Below are positions 24,949 through 33,170 of a stretch of DNA of 64,000 bases, in pieces. Position 1 is the first letter of the stretch. The number at the start of each line of letters is the position of its first letter. Source of the stretch: Nonomuraea africana (GTDB lineage Bacteria > Actinomycetota > Actinomycetes > Streptosporangiales > Streptosporangiaceae). Location: contig NZ_JADBEF010000001.1 in assembly GCF_014873535.1 (NCBI RefSeq), positions 7,874,001-7,938,000 of the forward strand, in the 5' to 3' direction. Under the pieces are notes generated by a model. It had not been told where the DNA came from. It saw only the letters and a program-made list of their open reading frames with translations, and searched no databases. The translations under genes were made by a program, and so were the position numbers.

Positions 24949-25944
24949 CTACCTTATGGGAACGATCAGCTGTGAGTCGCCGAATTCGTGCCAGAGGTAT
25001 CCCTCGCGCAGCGCCGCGTCGTAGGACCTGGCCACTGTTTTCTCGCCCGCGATGGCCGTGAGCATCATCAGATGGCTGGAGCGGGGCTCGTGCAGTCCGG
25101 TGATGAGCCCGGTGACCGCCTTCACGCCGGCGGCGGGCGTCACGATGTGCGTGGTCCAGCCCGAGGCGGCGCGCACCTGGCCGTCGGCGTCCGCCGCCGT
25201 CTCCAGCGCGCGGACGACCGTCGTCCCCGAGGCGATCACCCTGCCACCCTCCGAACGCGTGAGGTTGACCAGGCGCGCGGTGGTCTCGGGAACGGCGAAG
25301 CGCTCGGCGTAGGGCGGCTCGTCCTTCTCGGGGGAGGCGACCCCGGTGTGCAGCGTGATCGGCGCGATCCTGACACCGCGCGAGACCAGCTCGGTCACCA
25401 GCTCGGGGGTGAAGGGCCGTCCCGCGCTGGGCATCTCGGCGCTGCCCCGCACCGTGGCGAACACCGTCTGGTAGTCGGCCAGCGGCCAGTCGCGATCGAC
25501 GTACGAGTAGCGGATCGGCACGCCGTACTTCATCAGATAGCTCTCGACGTCGCGGTCGAGCGAGGCCCGCCAGAGGCGGGGCGTCTCCCTCGACAGGAGC
25601 CGCAGCGTGGCGCGCCCGGGCAGCGGCAGCCACTCCCCATCGTCGCCGCCCGCGTACGGCTCCAGCGTGGGACGGCGCAGCTCCACCAGCCAGGTGCCGT
25701 CCTCGCGCGCGGTGGAGAAGTGGACGAACAGCCGGTCGAGCCGGACGGCGGCGGGCAGGGTGGCGGAGTTGTTGACCACGAGCAGGTCACCCGGGGACAG
25801 CAGCGAGGGCAGGTCGGCGAAGGTGCGGTGGGAGTCGCCCTCCGCGTCGGAGACCAGCAGCCGCACGGCGTCGCGAGCCACGCCCCTGGCCTCGGGCGGC
25901 TCGTGCGCCGAGAGAGCCTCCGGCAGCACGAAATCTGTGCTCAT
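24949..25944 (-). CDS. queA: QueA-like S-adenosylmethionine:tRNA ribosyltransferase-isomerase
   Basis: About 331 residues from ATG 25944. The family transfers and isomerises the ribosyl group of SAM onto preQ1-tRNA in queuosine synthesis. Typical segments are GDLLVVNNSATLPAAVRLD, ITLHTGVAS, ASGTTVVRALE and THIVTPAAGVKAVTGLITGLHEPRSSHLMML. An ATG at 26025 overlaps the stop of the SDR gene (ATGA), so translation could start there with a 27-residue, Arg/Glu-rich extension that family members lack. No other queuosine gene is in the window, so the substrate could differ. Confidence 0.85.
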   Translation of the reverse strand: MSTDFVLPEALSAHEPPEARGVARDAVRLLVSDAEGDSHRTFADLPSLLSPGDLLVVNNSATLPAAVRLDRLFVHFSTAREDGTWLVELRRPTLEPYAGGDDGEWLPLPGRATLRLLSRETPRLWRASLDRDVESYLMKYGVPIRYSYVDRDWPLADYQTVFATVRGSAEMPSAGRPFTPELVTELVSRGVRIAPITLHTGVASPEKDEPPYAERFAVPETTARLVNLTRSEGGRVIASGTTVVRALETAADADGQVRAASGWTTHIVTPAAGVKAVTGLITGLHEPRSSHLMMLTAIAGEKTVARSYDAALREGYLWHEFGDSQLIVPIR

Positions 25945-26021
25945 GGTCGCGCCCGCTCGCTCCTCGTTGGCTCCTGCGTCGCTCTCTCGTCGCGAGCTCC
26001 TGCGCTCGGTGTCCATGGTGG

Positions 26022-26678
26022 TCATTGCAGGCTCACCCGGCCGCTGGCGGGGCGGCTTCTGATGAGGTCGTGCAGGGCCGCGGCGACGGTGGCGGGATCG
26101 GTCGCGTCGGCGGCCTCGGCGGCGCCCACGGCGTCGGCGAGCATGCGGGTGTTCATCTCGCCCGGATCCACCCACCAGACCGCCACGTCGGGCTCCTCGG
26201 CGGCCAGCACGTTCGACAGCTGCTCCAGCGCCGCCTTGGTCGCGCCGTACCCTCCCCAGCCCTCGTAGGCGCCCGTGGCGGCGTCCGAGGTGACGTTGAC
26301 CACCGCCCCGCGGCGGCGGCGCAGCGCGGGCAGCGTCTCCTGCGTCAGCCCTAGAGGGGCGGTCACGTTGGTCTGGAGAAGTGCGGCGAAGGCGTCGAGT
26401 GGATAGTCGGCCAGCCGAGGGAGCGGGGTGGCGCCCAGGTCGCTGGCGTTGTTGACCAGCAGGTCCAGCTCGGGCACCGCGCGCGCGAGCCTGGACCGGT
26501 GCGCGGGGTCGGCCACGTCGCCCGCGATGGCCGTGGCGCCGAGCTCGGCCGCGGCCTTCTCCAGCTCGTCGGCACCCCGGGCGGTCAGGACGAGGTCCCA
26601 GCCCGTGTCGGACAGCGATCGGGCCAGTGCCAGGCCCAGCCCGCGGGAGGCGCCGGTGATCAGTGCGGTGTTCGTCAT
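26022..26678 (-). CDS. short-chain dehydrogenase/reductase
   Basis: 218 residues, a classical SDR: cofactor motif TGASRGLG near the N-terminus, NNAS at about 75, the catalytic Ser in VVNVTSDAATG and YGATK as the Tyr/Lys pair. NADP preference is suggested by the basic residue after the glycine motif. Directly upstream of queA and coupled to it. Substrate unknown. Confidence 0.85.
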   Translation of the reverse strand: MTNTALITGASRGLGLALARSLSDTGWDLVLTARGADELEKAAAELGATAIAGDVADPAHRSRLARAVPELDLLVNNASDLGATPLPRLADYPLDAFAALLQTNVTAPLGLTQETLPALRRRRGAVVNVTSDAATGAYEGWGGYGATKAALEQLSNVLAAEEPDVAVWWVDPGEMNTRMLADAVGAAEAADATDPATVAAALHDLIRSRPASGRVSLQ

Positions 26679-26771
26679 GACTCGACGGTAGGAAGCGCGG
26701 GCCTTCCCGGCATCGGGCCGCGGACCGAGGCTTTGGTGGGCACTTCGGCCTAGGACCGTAGGCTGAGGCTC

Positions 26772-27887
26772 GTGAGCCCCGAATCCGACATCCTGCGCGC
26801 GGTGAGTTCGGCCGTCCTGGCCGTCACCCGTCACCTGTCGGTGCGCGAGGTGCTGCAGGTCATCGTCCGCTCGGCGCAGCAACTGCTCAACGCCAGGTAC
26901 GCGGCGCTCGGCGTGCCCGACGAGGACGGCTCGTTCGCCGAGTTCGTCGCCGAGGGCATCACCGACAAGCAGTGGGACGCCATCGGACCGCTGCCCCGCC
27001 AGCATGGCATGCTCGGCGCGATGCTGCGCGAGGGGGTCCCCGTCCGCCTGCCCGACCTGCCGAAGGACCCCCGCTTCGAGTACTGGCCGAAGGCGCACCC
27101 CGTCATGCACGACTTCCTCGGCGTGCCCATCCTCGACGGCGATCAGGTCCTCGGCATCATCTTCCTGGCCAACAAGAAGGTGCCGGGCGGCTTCACCGAA
27201 GAGGACGAGAAGCTGCTGACGATGTTCGCCGCGCACGCCGCGCTCGCGCTGACCAACGCCCGCCTCTACGAGCGAGGGCGCGAGCTGGCCATGCTCGAGG
27301 AGCGCAACAGGATGGCCCGGGAGCTGCACGACGCGGTCACCCAGAAGCTGTTCTCGCTGCGGCTGACCGCGCAGGCGGCCAACTCGCTGCTACAGGTGGA
27401 CCCGGCACGGGCCGCCGTCGAGCTCGACCGTGTCCAGCGCCTGGCGGGAGAGGCGCTGGCCGAGCTCAGGGCGGTGATCGTGGAGCTGCGGCCGGCCGAG
27501 CTCGACCGGCACGGACTGGCCGAGACGCTCCGCAAGCACGTGCGGCTGCTCGACCGGCTCCAGCCGTGCGAGCTGGTCTTCGAGGGCGGCGAGCTGCCAG
27601 ACGTCCCCTCCGAGGTGGAGGTCGCCGTCCTGCGCGTCGCGCAGGAGGCGCTGCACAACGCGCTGCGCCACTCCGGCGCCGACCGCGTTCTCGTACGGCT
27701 GACGCACGCGTCGGGCAAGCTGGTGCTCGTGGTGAGCGACGAAGGCGTCGGATTCGACGACACAGAACAGTTGCGCGGGCTCGGGCTGGTGTCGATGAGC
27801 GACCGCGCGGAGGCGGTCGCCGGCGCGGTGACCGTCTCCTCGGAGCCGGGCAAGGGCACGACGGTGCGCATGGAGGTGGGCGTGTGA
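26772..27887 (+). CDS. GAF-domain sensor histidine kinase (NarL/DesK class)
   Basis: 371 residues, soluble. A GAF domain occupies residues 20-165 (FTEEDEKLLTMFAAHAALALTNARLYERG closes it). HisKA_3 follows with the phosphoacceptor in ERNRMARELHDAVTQKLFS (His about 183), then HATPase_c with AQEALHNALRHSGAD (N-box) and SDEGVGFD (G1), and GLGLVSMSDRAEA. GTG 26772 stands a few bases after a TAGGCT element, so the transcript is probably leaderless. It overlaps the response regulator gene by four bases. Confidence 0.93.
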   Translation: MSPESDILRAVSSAVLAVTRHLSVREVLQVIVRSAQQLLNARYAALGVPDEDGSFAEFVAEGITDKQWDAIGPLPRQHGMLGAMLREGVPVRLPDLPKDPRFEYWPKAHPVMHDFLGVPILDGDQVLGIIFLANKKVPGGFTEEDEKLLTMFAAHAALALTNARLYERGRELAMLEERNRMARELHDAVTQKLFSLRLTAQAANSLLQVDPARAAVELDRVQRLAGEALAELRAVIVELRPAELDRHGLAETLRKHVRLLDRLQPCELVFEGGELPDVPSEVEVAVLRVAQEALHNALRHSGADRVLVRLTHASGKLVLVVSDEGVGFDDTEQLRGLGLVSMSDRAEAVAGAVTVSSEPGKGTTVRMEVGV

Positions 27888-28489
27888 TCCAGGTGCTGAT
27901 CGCCGACGATCATCCGGTCGTCCGGCAGGGCCTGCGGACCTTCCTCGACCTGCAGGACGACATCACGGTCGTCGGCGAGGCGGCGGACGGCGCGGAGGCG
28001 GTCGCGCTGGTGGAGACGCTCCGTCCCGACGTGCTGCTGCTCGACCTCAAGATGCCGGTGCTCGACGGACTCGGCGCCCTGGAGCGGCTGGGCGGCTCGG
28101 CGACCAGGGTGCTGGTGCTGACCTCGGTGAGCGACAGGTCGGACGTGGGTCCGGCGATGCGCGCGGGGGCGGCGGGCTTCCTCTACAAGGACGTCGACCC
28201 GAACGCGCTGGTCCAGGCGGTGCGGGCGGTGCACGGCGGGCAGGTCCTGCTGGCTCCTGAGGCGGCCTCGGCGATGCTGACCGCCGAGGCCCCACCGGTG
28301 CCGCTGACGGAGCGGGAGCGGGAGGTGCTGCGGCTGATCGCGGCGGGACGGTCGAACAAGGAGATCGCCAGGGATCTCACCGTGGCGGAGAAGACCGTGA
28401 AGACCCACGTGTCGAACGTGCTGATGAAGCTGGGCGTCCAGGACCGCACGCAGGCCGCCCTCTACGCCGTCCGCCACGGCCTCGGCTGA
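27884..28489 (+). CDS. NarL/LuxR-family response regulator
   Basis: 201 residues. The receiver domain has the acidic pair ADDH, phosphoacceptor Asp about 53 in LLLDLKMP, Thr/Ser in LTSVSD and Lys in LYKD. The C-terminal LuxR-type helix-turn-helix spans LTEREREVLRLIAAGRSNKEIA and KTVKTHVSNVLMKLGV. GTG 27884 overlaps the kinase stop (GTGA), so kinase and regulator form one two-component operon. Target genes are not evident. Confidence 0.95.
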   Translation: MIQVLIADDHPVVRQGLRTFLDLQDDITVVGEAADGAEAVALVETLRPDVLLLDLKMPVLDGLGALERLGGSATRVLVLTSVSDRSDVGPAMRAGAAGFLYKDVDPNALVQAVRAVHGGQVLLAPEAASAMLTAEAPPVPLTEREREVLRLIAAGRSNKEIARDLTVAEKTVKTHVSNVLMKLGVQDRTQAALYAVRHGLG

Positions 28490-28541
28490 CCAGTTTCCGA
28501 CCGAACCCCACCCGCATGGCCGGGCTCAGAGGCTCCGGAGA

Positions 28542-28652
28542 ACGTCGTCTCACCCGCGCGGCCGTGCCGAAGGTGTCCGGAGAACACCTGGAGAGACGAC
28601 GTCCCCCGAAAAGACCTCAGCCACGCACTGGGAGGTCGGGGGAGATACCCCC
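28542..28652. other. cluster of nested hairpins between convergent genes
   Basis: ACGTCGTCTC (28542-28551) pairs exactly with GAGACGACGT (28593-28602) and encloses AGGTGT/ACACCT (28571-28589). These are followed by ACCTC/GAGGT (about 28614-28635) and GGGGG-AGATA-CCCCC (28638-28652). Together with the terminator at 28660 five stem-loops lie in 150 bases. Confidence 0.5.
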
Positions 28653-28659
28653 TGGAAAG

Positions 28660-28695
28660 GCCTCAGCCCCGCACCGGGTGGGGCGGGGCTGAGGC
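28660..28695. terminator. strong bidirectional terminator
   Basis: Exact 13-bp stem GCCTCAGCCCCGC (28660-28672) / GCGGGGCTGAGGC (28683-28695), loop of ten bases, between the response regulator and the convergent secreted-protein gene. Confidence 0.8.
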
Positions 28696-28710
28696 GTCAG
28701 GCGGGGTGGA

Positions 28711-29385
28711 TCAGGTGTCCTTCTTCTCGTTCCGCTCGACGTAGGTGTTGGACGGCGGGTTCCACTTGGGCTGCGGAGGCGGCGGCGGGGGCGTGTAGGT
28801 GCTGCCCGTCCTGCGCTTCTGCGGCCAGACGATCTTCGTCGTCGTGTTCTTCATGAACAGGTGGCCCTTGAGCCCGAGGCGGGCGAGCTCCTCCTGGTCG
28901 AGGTTCTCCGCGCCGGTCGGCAGGTCGTACGCGACCACGCCGAGCTTGGCCTTGGCCAGGCCCTTGGTGTTCTTCTTGAGCGTCAGCTGGAAGTTCAGCC
29001 ACGTCGTGCCGCCGACCGGCACCTGGTACCGGGGCATGCACAGGAAGACCTGGCCCTGCCAGACGCACTTGGTGCCCTTGGGCCCGCCCCACTTCAGCGT
29101 CGGCACGACGCCCTTGGGCACGAAGCCGCCGATCCCGAAGTAGTCGGCGTCGTACGGCCCGCGGTTCTTCGCCTTGATGTAATACGTGATCTTGCCGCCG
29201 CGCTTGGTGGCCTTCGTGTACTTGACGCTCACGGTGAACTTCGAGAACGGGTCCTTCTTCGCGACGGCCACCACGGGGCTGGACGTCGCCGGTGCGACTG
29301 CCGCAACGGCCGGCGCGGCGGCGGCCAGCGGGGCCAGTGGTGCGATCAGGCCAAGGCCCAAGAACATGCCGAACTGTCGGCGCAT
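28711..29385 (-). CDS. secreted beta-domain protein, paralogue of the 24285 gene
   Basis: 224 residues. Signal peptide (MRRQFGMFLGLGL, hydrophobic run, cleavage around AVAAVA), then KKDPFSKFTVSVKYTKATKRGGKITYYIKAKNRGPYDAD, which parallels the paralogue's DPFSVFDVKLTATKKAKAGGKVRYTITAVNTGP. Two Cys (TKCVWQGQVFLCMP) are at equivalent positions. The C-terminus differs: a polyproline stretch and a charged tail (ERNEKKDT). ATG 29385 has GGGGGAG upstream. Divergent from the Ser/Thr kinase gene, which could link them, but this is inference. Confidence 0.7.
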   Translation of the reverse strand: MRRQFGMFLGLGLIAPLAPLAAAAPAVAAVAPATSSPVVAVAKKDPFSKFTVSVKYTKATKRGGKITYYIKAKNRGPYDADYFGIGGFVPKGVVPTLKWGGPKGTKCVWQGQVFLCMPRYQVPVGGTTWLNFQLTLKKNTKGLAKAKLGVVAYDLPTGAENLDQEELARLGLKGHLFMKNTTTKIVWPQKRRTGSTYTPPPPPPQPKWNPPSNTYVERNEKKDT

Positions 29386-29556
29386 GGTGCGGCTCCCCCT
29401 AACGGAACTGGAAATCCCCCATTCTCTAGACGATTATTGCCTAGGGTAAAGATTCCGCAAAGAGTGATGATCTATCGTGATATGGCGTTGCTTGCGTACC
29501 CTGCGCCACGCCGGTCACTCTTGCGACGGGGGAAACGCACGAGGGGGAGGCTGCAG

Positions 29557-32289
29557 GTGCCGGACAAGCACCCGTTACAGCCCGGAGACCCGGCTGAGCT
29601 GGGCCAGTACCGGTTGCTCGGACGGCTGGGCAAAGGCGCGCAGGGAGTCGTCTACAAGGCCCAGGGCCCTGACGGGGAACTGGTCGCGATCAAGCTGCTC
29701 AACACCAGGCTGGACCGTCCGGGCATCGACGCCGAGCGCTTCATGCGCGAGGTGGCGGCCGCGCGGCGGGTCGCGCAGTTCTGCACCGCGCAGGTGATCG
29801 GCGCCAACATGGACGGCGATCTGCCGTACATCGTCAGTGAGCTGGTCGAGGGGGTCTCGCTCCAGCGCGTGGTGCAGACCGACGGCCCCCGGTCGGGCGG
29901 GGCCCTCTACCGGCTGGCCGTGGGCACGGTCACCGCTCTGGCCGCCATCCACCGCGCCGGCATCGTGCACCGCGACTTCAAGCCGAGCAACGTGCTGCTG
30001 GGCCCCGACGGCCCCCGCGTGATCGACTTCGGCATCGCCAGGGCGCTGGACTCGTCGATGACGCTCAGCAGCGGAGTGGTGGGCACACCCGCCTACATGT
30101 CGCCCGAGCAGATCTCGGGCGAGCGGGTCGGCCCCGCGAGCGACATGTTCAGCTGGGCGCTGACGATGACGTTCGCGGCCACGGGCGCGCCCGCGTTCGG
30201 GCAGGACAGCCTGCCCGCGGTCATCTACCGGGTCATCAACGACGAGCCCGACCTGTCGGCCTTCCCCGACAGCCTGCGGCCGCTGGTGCAGGTCTGCCTG
30301 AGCAAGCGGGCGGAGGAGCGGCCCTCGGCGGCCGAGGCGCTGTTCTCGCTGCTGGAGAACCAGGGCGCGGTGGCCGAGCTGGACGCCGAGGTGGCGATGA
30401 GCACGGGCTCGCAGGTGGCGTCGGTCGACGAGCGGCCCCCCGGCGTCCTCGACTCGCTGCCGGACGGCTGGGCGAACCCCGACGACGCCGGCCGGAACCA
30501 CCGGGCAAAGCCCTCCTCGCCGAATCCGGCGCCGTCCCACCCCGGCCAGCCGAACTCCGGGCCGAACCCCGGCCAGCCGAACCCCGGCCAGCCGAACCCC
30601 GGTCAGCCCGGCGCCGGACGGTCGCATCCCGGGCAGCCGAATCCCGGGCAGCCGAATCCCGGGCACTCGAACCCCGGGCAGCCGAATCCCAACCACTCGA
30701 ATCCCGGGGGCTGGGCGAGCCCCTCGGAGTCGCATCCGAGCGGATGGGTGAGCCCCTCCGGGCTGCCCGCCAACGCCTACATCCCGCCGCAGACCCCCGC
30801 GCAGCCGTACCGGCCGCCGCAGGTCCACGTGCCGCCGCAGCAGCCGTCGTCCCCGGTGCCGCCCCCACCACAGGCCGTTCCCCCACAGGCCGTTCCCTCG
30901 CAGGCCAAGCCGCAGCAGGCGGCGGGGGGCGACGCGAACCCCGGCCAGCCGTACGCCGGGCAGTATCCGCTCGGCGCCTACCCTCCTCCGAGGGCGTCGC
31001 GCGACAACGACAATGACAACGACGCCTTCTTCAGGGAGACCAGACCCGAGGAGAAGCGGGCCGAGGACAGGGCGAGGCGGCGCAGGGCCGGCATGGTCGG
31101 CGGCGCGCTGGCACTCGCGCTTGCCCTGGCGGCTGGGGTGCTGGTCTTCGCCCCGAGGGCCTTCGAGGGCCGGCAGGACCCCACGCGGACCACGCTCGCG
31201 GGCGACACCACCTCGACCTCGCCTTCGGCCACCCCTTCGCCGCCGGCGTCCGTCACCCCCTCGGGATCGCCGTCGCCGAGCGTGTCACCGGTTCCCACGG
31301 GCACGCCCACCGCGCCGCCCCAGGTGCGCGTGCCTCCCGTCCTCGGCGAGCAGGACGGCAAGTCGCTGGCCGGCCACAGCGAGGCCGTCCAGTCGATGTC
31401 CGCGATCAAGATCAGCGGCAGCCAGCGGTTCGTGTCCGGCGGGCAGGACGGCGTGGTGCGGATCTGGGATCCGGCCAAGCGCTCCACGGTCGCCAAGCTG
31501 CGCGGCCACGACAACGACGTCTACGCGGTCGCCTGCGTCACCGTCGGCAGCACGCCGATGGCCGTGACCGGCGGCTACGACCACACCGTGCGCCTGTGGA
31601 ACCTCAAGACCCGCAAGGGCACGGTCCTCGGCAGGCACCCGATCGCGGTCTTCGCCGTCGCCGTCGGCAAGGCGGGCGGCAAGTACGTCGCTGTGACCGG
31701 CGACGGCGACGGCATGCTGCGCTTCTGGGACCTCAAGAAGCGCAGGCAACTCGGCTCGGTCAAGGCGCACGGCAAGGACATCAACTGGCTGAGCGTCGGG
31801 CGCGTCGGCGACCGTCCCGTGGTGGTCTCGGCCAGCGAGGACGAGACGTTGCGGGTGTGGGACCTGGCCAAGCGCAAGGCGTACGGCAAGACGTACAAGG
31901 GCCACAGCAAGGCGGTGTTCTCGGTCGCGGTCGGGCAGGTCGACGGCAAGGCCGTGGTGGCGTCGGGCGGCAAGGACGAGAAGATCCGCCTCTGGGACCC
32001 GAAGACGGGGCGCTCGGTCGGCAAGGCGATGTCCGGGCATACGAGCAACGTCTACTCGCTGTCGTTCGGCTCGGTCGACGGGAAGGCGGTGCTGGCCTCG
32101 GGGAGCACGGACGGCACGATCCGCCTGTGGGACCCCCAGACGACCAAGGCCCTCGGCGGCAAGATCAAGGCCCACACCGGAGGGGTGTACTCGGTCGCCG
32201 TCGCCACGGTGGGGAAGGCACCGGCGGTGGTGTCGGCGGGCAAGGACAAGCGCATCAGGATCTGGCGCTTCGGCACACCTGGGCCGTGA
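29557..32289 (+). CDS. transmembrane Ser/Thr protein kinase with extracellular WD40 propeller
   Basis: 910 residues. Residues 18-285 are a Hanks-type kinase: glycine loop LGKGAQGVVY, VAIK lysine about 45, HRDFKPSN about 138, DFG about 156 and SPEQ in the activation segment. A disordered linker with NPGQP repeats follows, then one membrane helix about 513-533 and a Ser/Thr/Pro spacer. The C-terminal 310 residues contain seven WD40 units (SGGQDGVVRIWD through SAGKDKRIRIW), enough for one closed propeller, expected outside the cell as sensor. GTG 29557 is supported by GGGGGAGG six bases upstream. The ligand is unknown. Confidence 0.93.
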   Translation: MPDKHPLQPGDPAELGQYRLLGRLGKGAQGVVYKAQGPDGELVAIKLLNTRLDRPGIDAERFMREVAAARRVAQFCTAQVIGANMDGDLPYIVSELVEGVSLQRVVQTDGPRSGGALYRLAVGTVTALAAIHRAGIVHRDFKPSNVLLGPDGPRVIDFGIARALDSSMTLSSGVVGTPAYMSPEQISGERVGPASDMFSWALTMTFAATGAPAFGQDSLPAVIYRVINDEPDLSAFPDSLRPLVQVCLSKRAEERPSAAEALFSLLENQGAVAELDAEVAMSTGSQVASVDERPPGVLDSLPDGWANPDDAGRNHRAKPSSPNPAPSHPGQPNSGPNPGQPNPGQPNPGQPGAGRSHPGQPNPGQPNPGHSNPGQPNPNHSNPGGWASPSESHPSGWVSPSGLPANAYIPPQTPAQPYRPPQVHVPPQQPSSPVPPPPQAVPPQAVPSQAKPQQAAGGDANPGQPYAGQYPLGAYPPPRASRDNDNDNDAFFRETRPEEKRAEDRARRRRAGMVGGALALALALAAGVLVFAPRAFEGRQDPTRTTLAGDTTSTSPSATPSPPASVTPSGSPSPSVSPVPTGTPTAPPQVRVPPVLGEQDGKSLAGHSEAVQSMSAIKISGSQRFVSGGQDGVVRIWDPAKRSTVAKLRGHDNDVYAVACVTVGSTPMAVTGGYDHTVRLWNLKTRKGTVLGRHPIAVFAVAVGKAGGKYVAVTGDGDGMLRFWDLKKRRQLGSVKAHGKDINWLSVGRVGDRPVVVSASEDETLRVWDLAKRKAYGKTYKGHSKAVFSVAVGQVDGKAVVASGGKDEKIRLWDPKTGRSVGKAMSGHTSNVYSLSFGSVDGKAVLASGSTDGTIRLWDPQTTKALGGKIKAHTGGVYSVAVATVGKAPAVVSAGKDKRIRIWRFGTPGP
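30535..30711 (+). repeat. coding tandem repeat (NPGQP-type) in the kinase linker
   Basis: Runs of 15-bp units with the core CCGAACCCCGGCCAG encode NPGQP or close variants (HPGQP, NPGHS), about eleven copies in 177 bases. Probably variable in copy number between strains. Confidence 0.75.
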
Positions 32290-32306
32290 CGCGTGCCGCG
32301 TCACGG
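32284..32306 (+). terminator. hairpin terminator spanning the kinase stop codon
   Basis: Exact 10-bp stem CCGTGACGCG (32284-32293) / CGCGTCACGG (32297-32306) with a three-base loop; the TGA stop (32287-32289) is within the left arm. Confidence 0.65.
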
Positions 32307-32393
32307 CGCCCGGCCACGCGCGCTGGAGGAGCGTCTCCCTGGAGGGAGGCCGGCCGGTGACGGGGGTGGGGCCGGGGCGGGCCTGCCGTACGG

Positions 32394-33104
32394 CTAGAGC
32401 GGTTCGAAGATGGCGTGGTGGGCGGAGACGAGCGCGCGGCGGACCGCGGAGTCGAGGGCGCGCAGGGCGACCGACCTGGTGGCGATCTGCGTCGCGGTGA
32501 GGCCGCGGTCGTCGGCGACGAGGAGCGCCGCCGACAGCCTGGACGCCAGCGCCGACACCCGGTGCGCGCGCGGCGGATAGCCGGGCGCGAGCGCGCTGTT
32601 CACGCGGTCCAGCCGTCCGGGATGTCCCTGCGGCGGCCCGCTCACCTCGGCCAGCGCCTCGGTGGCCGCCCGCATCGACGCGGTCAGCTCGCGCTCGGCC
32701 TCCGCCAGCGACGGCAGGTCCGCCCTCGGCGGCCCCGACTCGTGTACGGCGAGCAGCACCCCCGAGTACGACGACCCCCGCAGGTCGGGCGAGGGCACCA
32801 GCCCGAGCGCCCGGTCACCGAGCACCGCGATCACCGCCTCGCCCGCCTCCACCGCGGCCGCGTTGAACGCGGGCGGCCCCGACAGGCCGAGCGGATCCCC
32901 TGGAGCGGGCAGCGCGAGGCGCAACTCGCCGAGCCCGTCGACCCTGAGTTCGGCCAGGTACCTTCGCAGCGGCAGTGATCCCACCACCGCCGGGCCCGAC
33001 AGCTTCTCGACCTGGTCGATGGCCTCGTCCAGGCCGACATGACCCGACAGCCAGGCGTTGCCCCACGCGACAAGCGGCGGTGAGATAGGCGATTCAGCGC
33101 GCAC
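32394..33104 (-). CDS. conserved actinobacterial protein of unknown function
   Basis: About 236 residues, soluble, rich in Ala and Leu. Begins SPISPPLVAWGNAWLSGHVGLDEAIDQVEKLSGP and has a mixed alpha/beta N-terminal half (LRRYLAELRVDGLGELRLALPAPGDPLGLSGP) and a helical C-terminal half (ASRLSAALLVADDRG, then ALRALDSAVRRALVSAHHA). No catalytic motif is recognisable. I chose GTG 33104, which avoids overlap with the divergent ABC gene region; GTG or CTG codons further upstream are open. Function unknown. Confidence 0.7.
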   Translation of the reverse strand: MRAESPISPPLVAWGNAWLSGHVGLDEAIDQVEKLSGPAVVGSLPLRRYLAELRVDGLGELRLALPAPGDPLGLSGPPAFNAAAVEAGEAVIAVLGDRALGLVPSPDLRGSSYSGVLLAVHESGPPRADLPSLAEAERELTASMRAATEALAEVSGPPQGHPGRLDRVNSALAPGYPPRAHRVSALASRLSAALLVADDRGLTATQIATRSVALRALDSAVRRALVSAHHAIFEPL

Positions 33105-33170
33105 CGGTCCACGATATGCGCTCGCCCTGCAATAGGTTTGTCCCGAGCGTTCCATAGGGAGGGATCAGCG

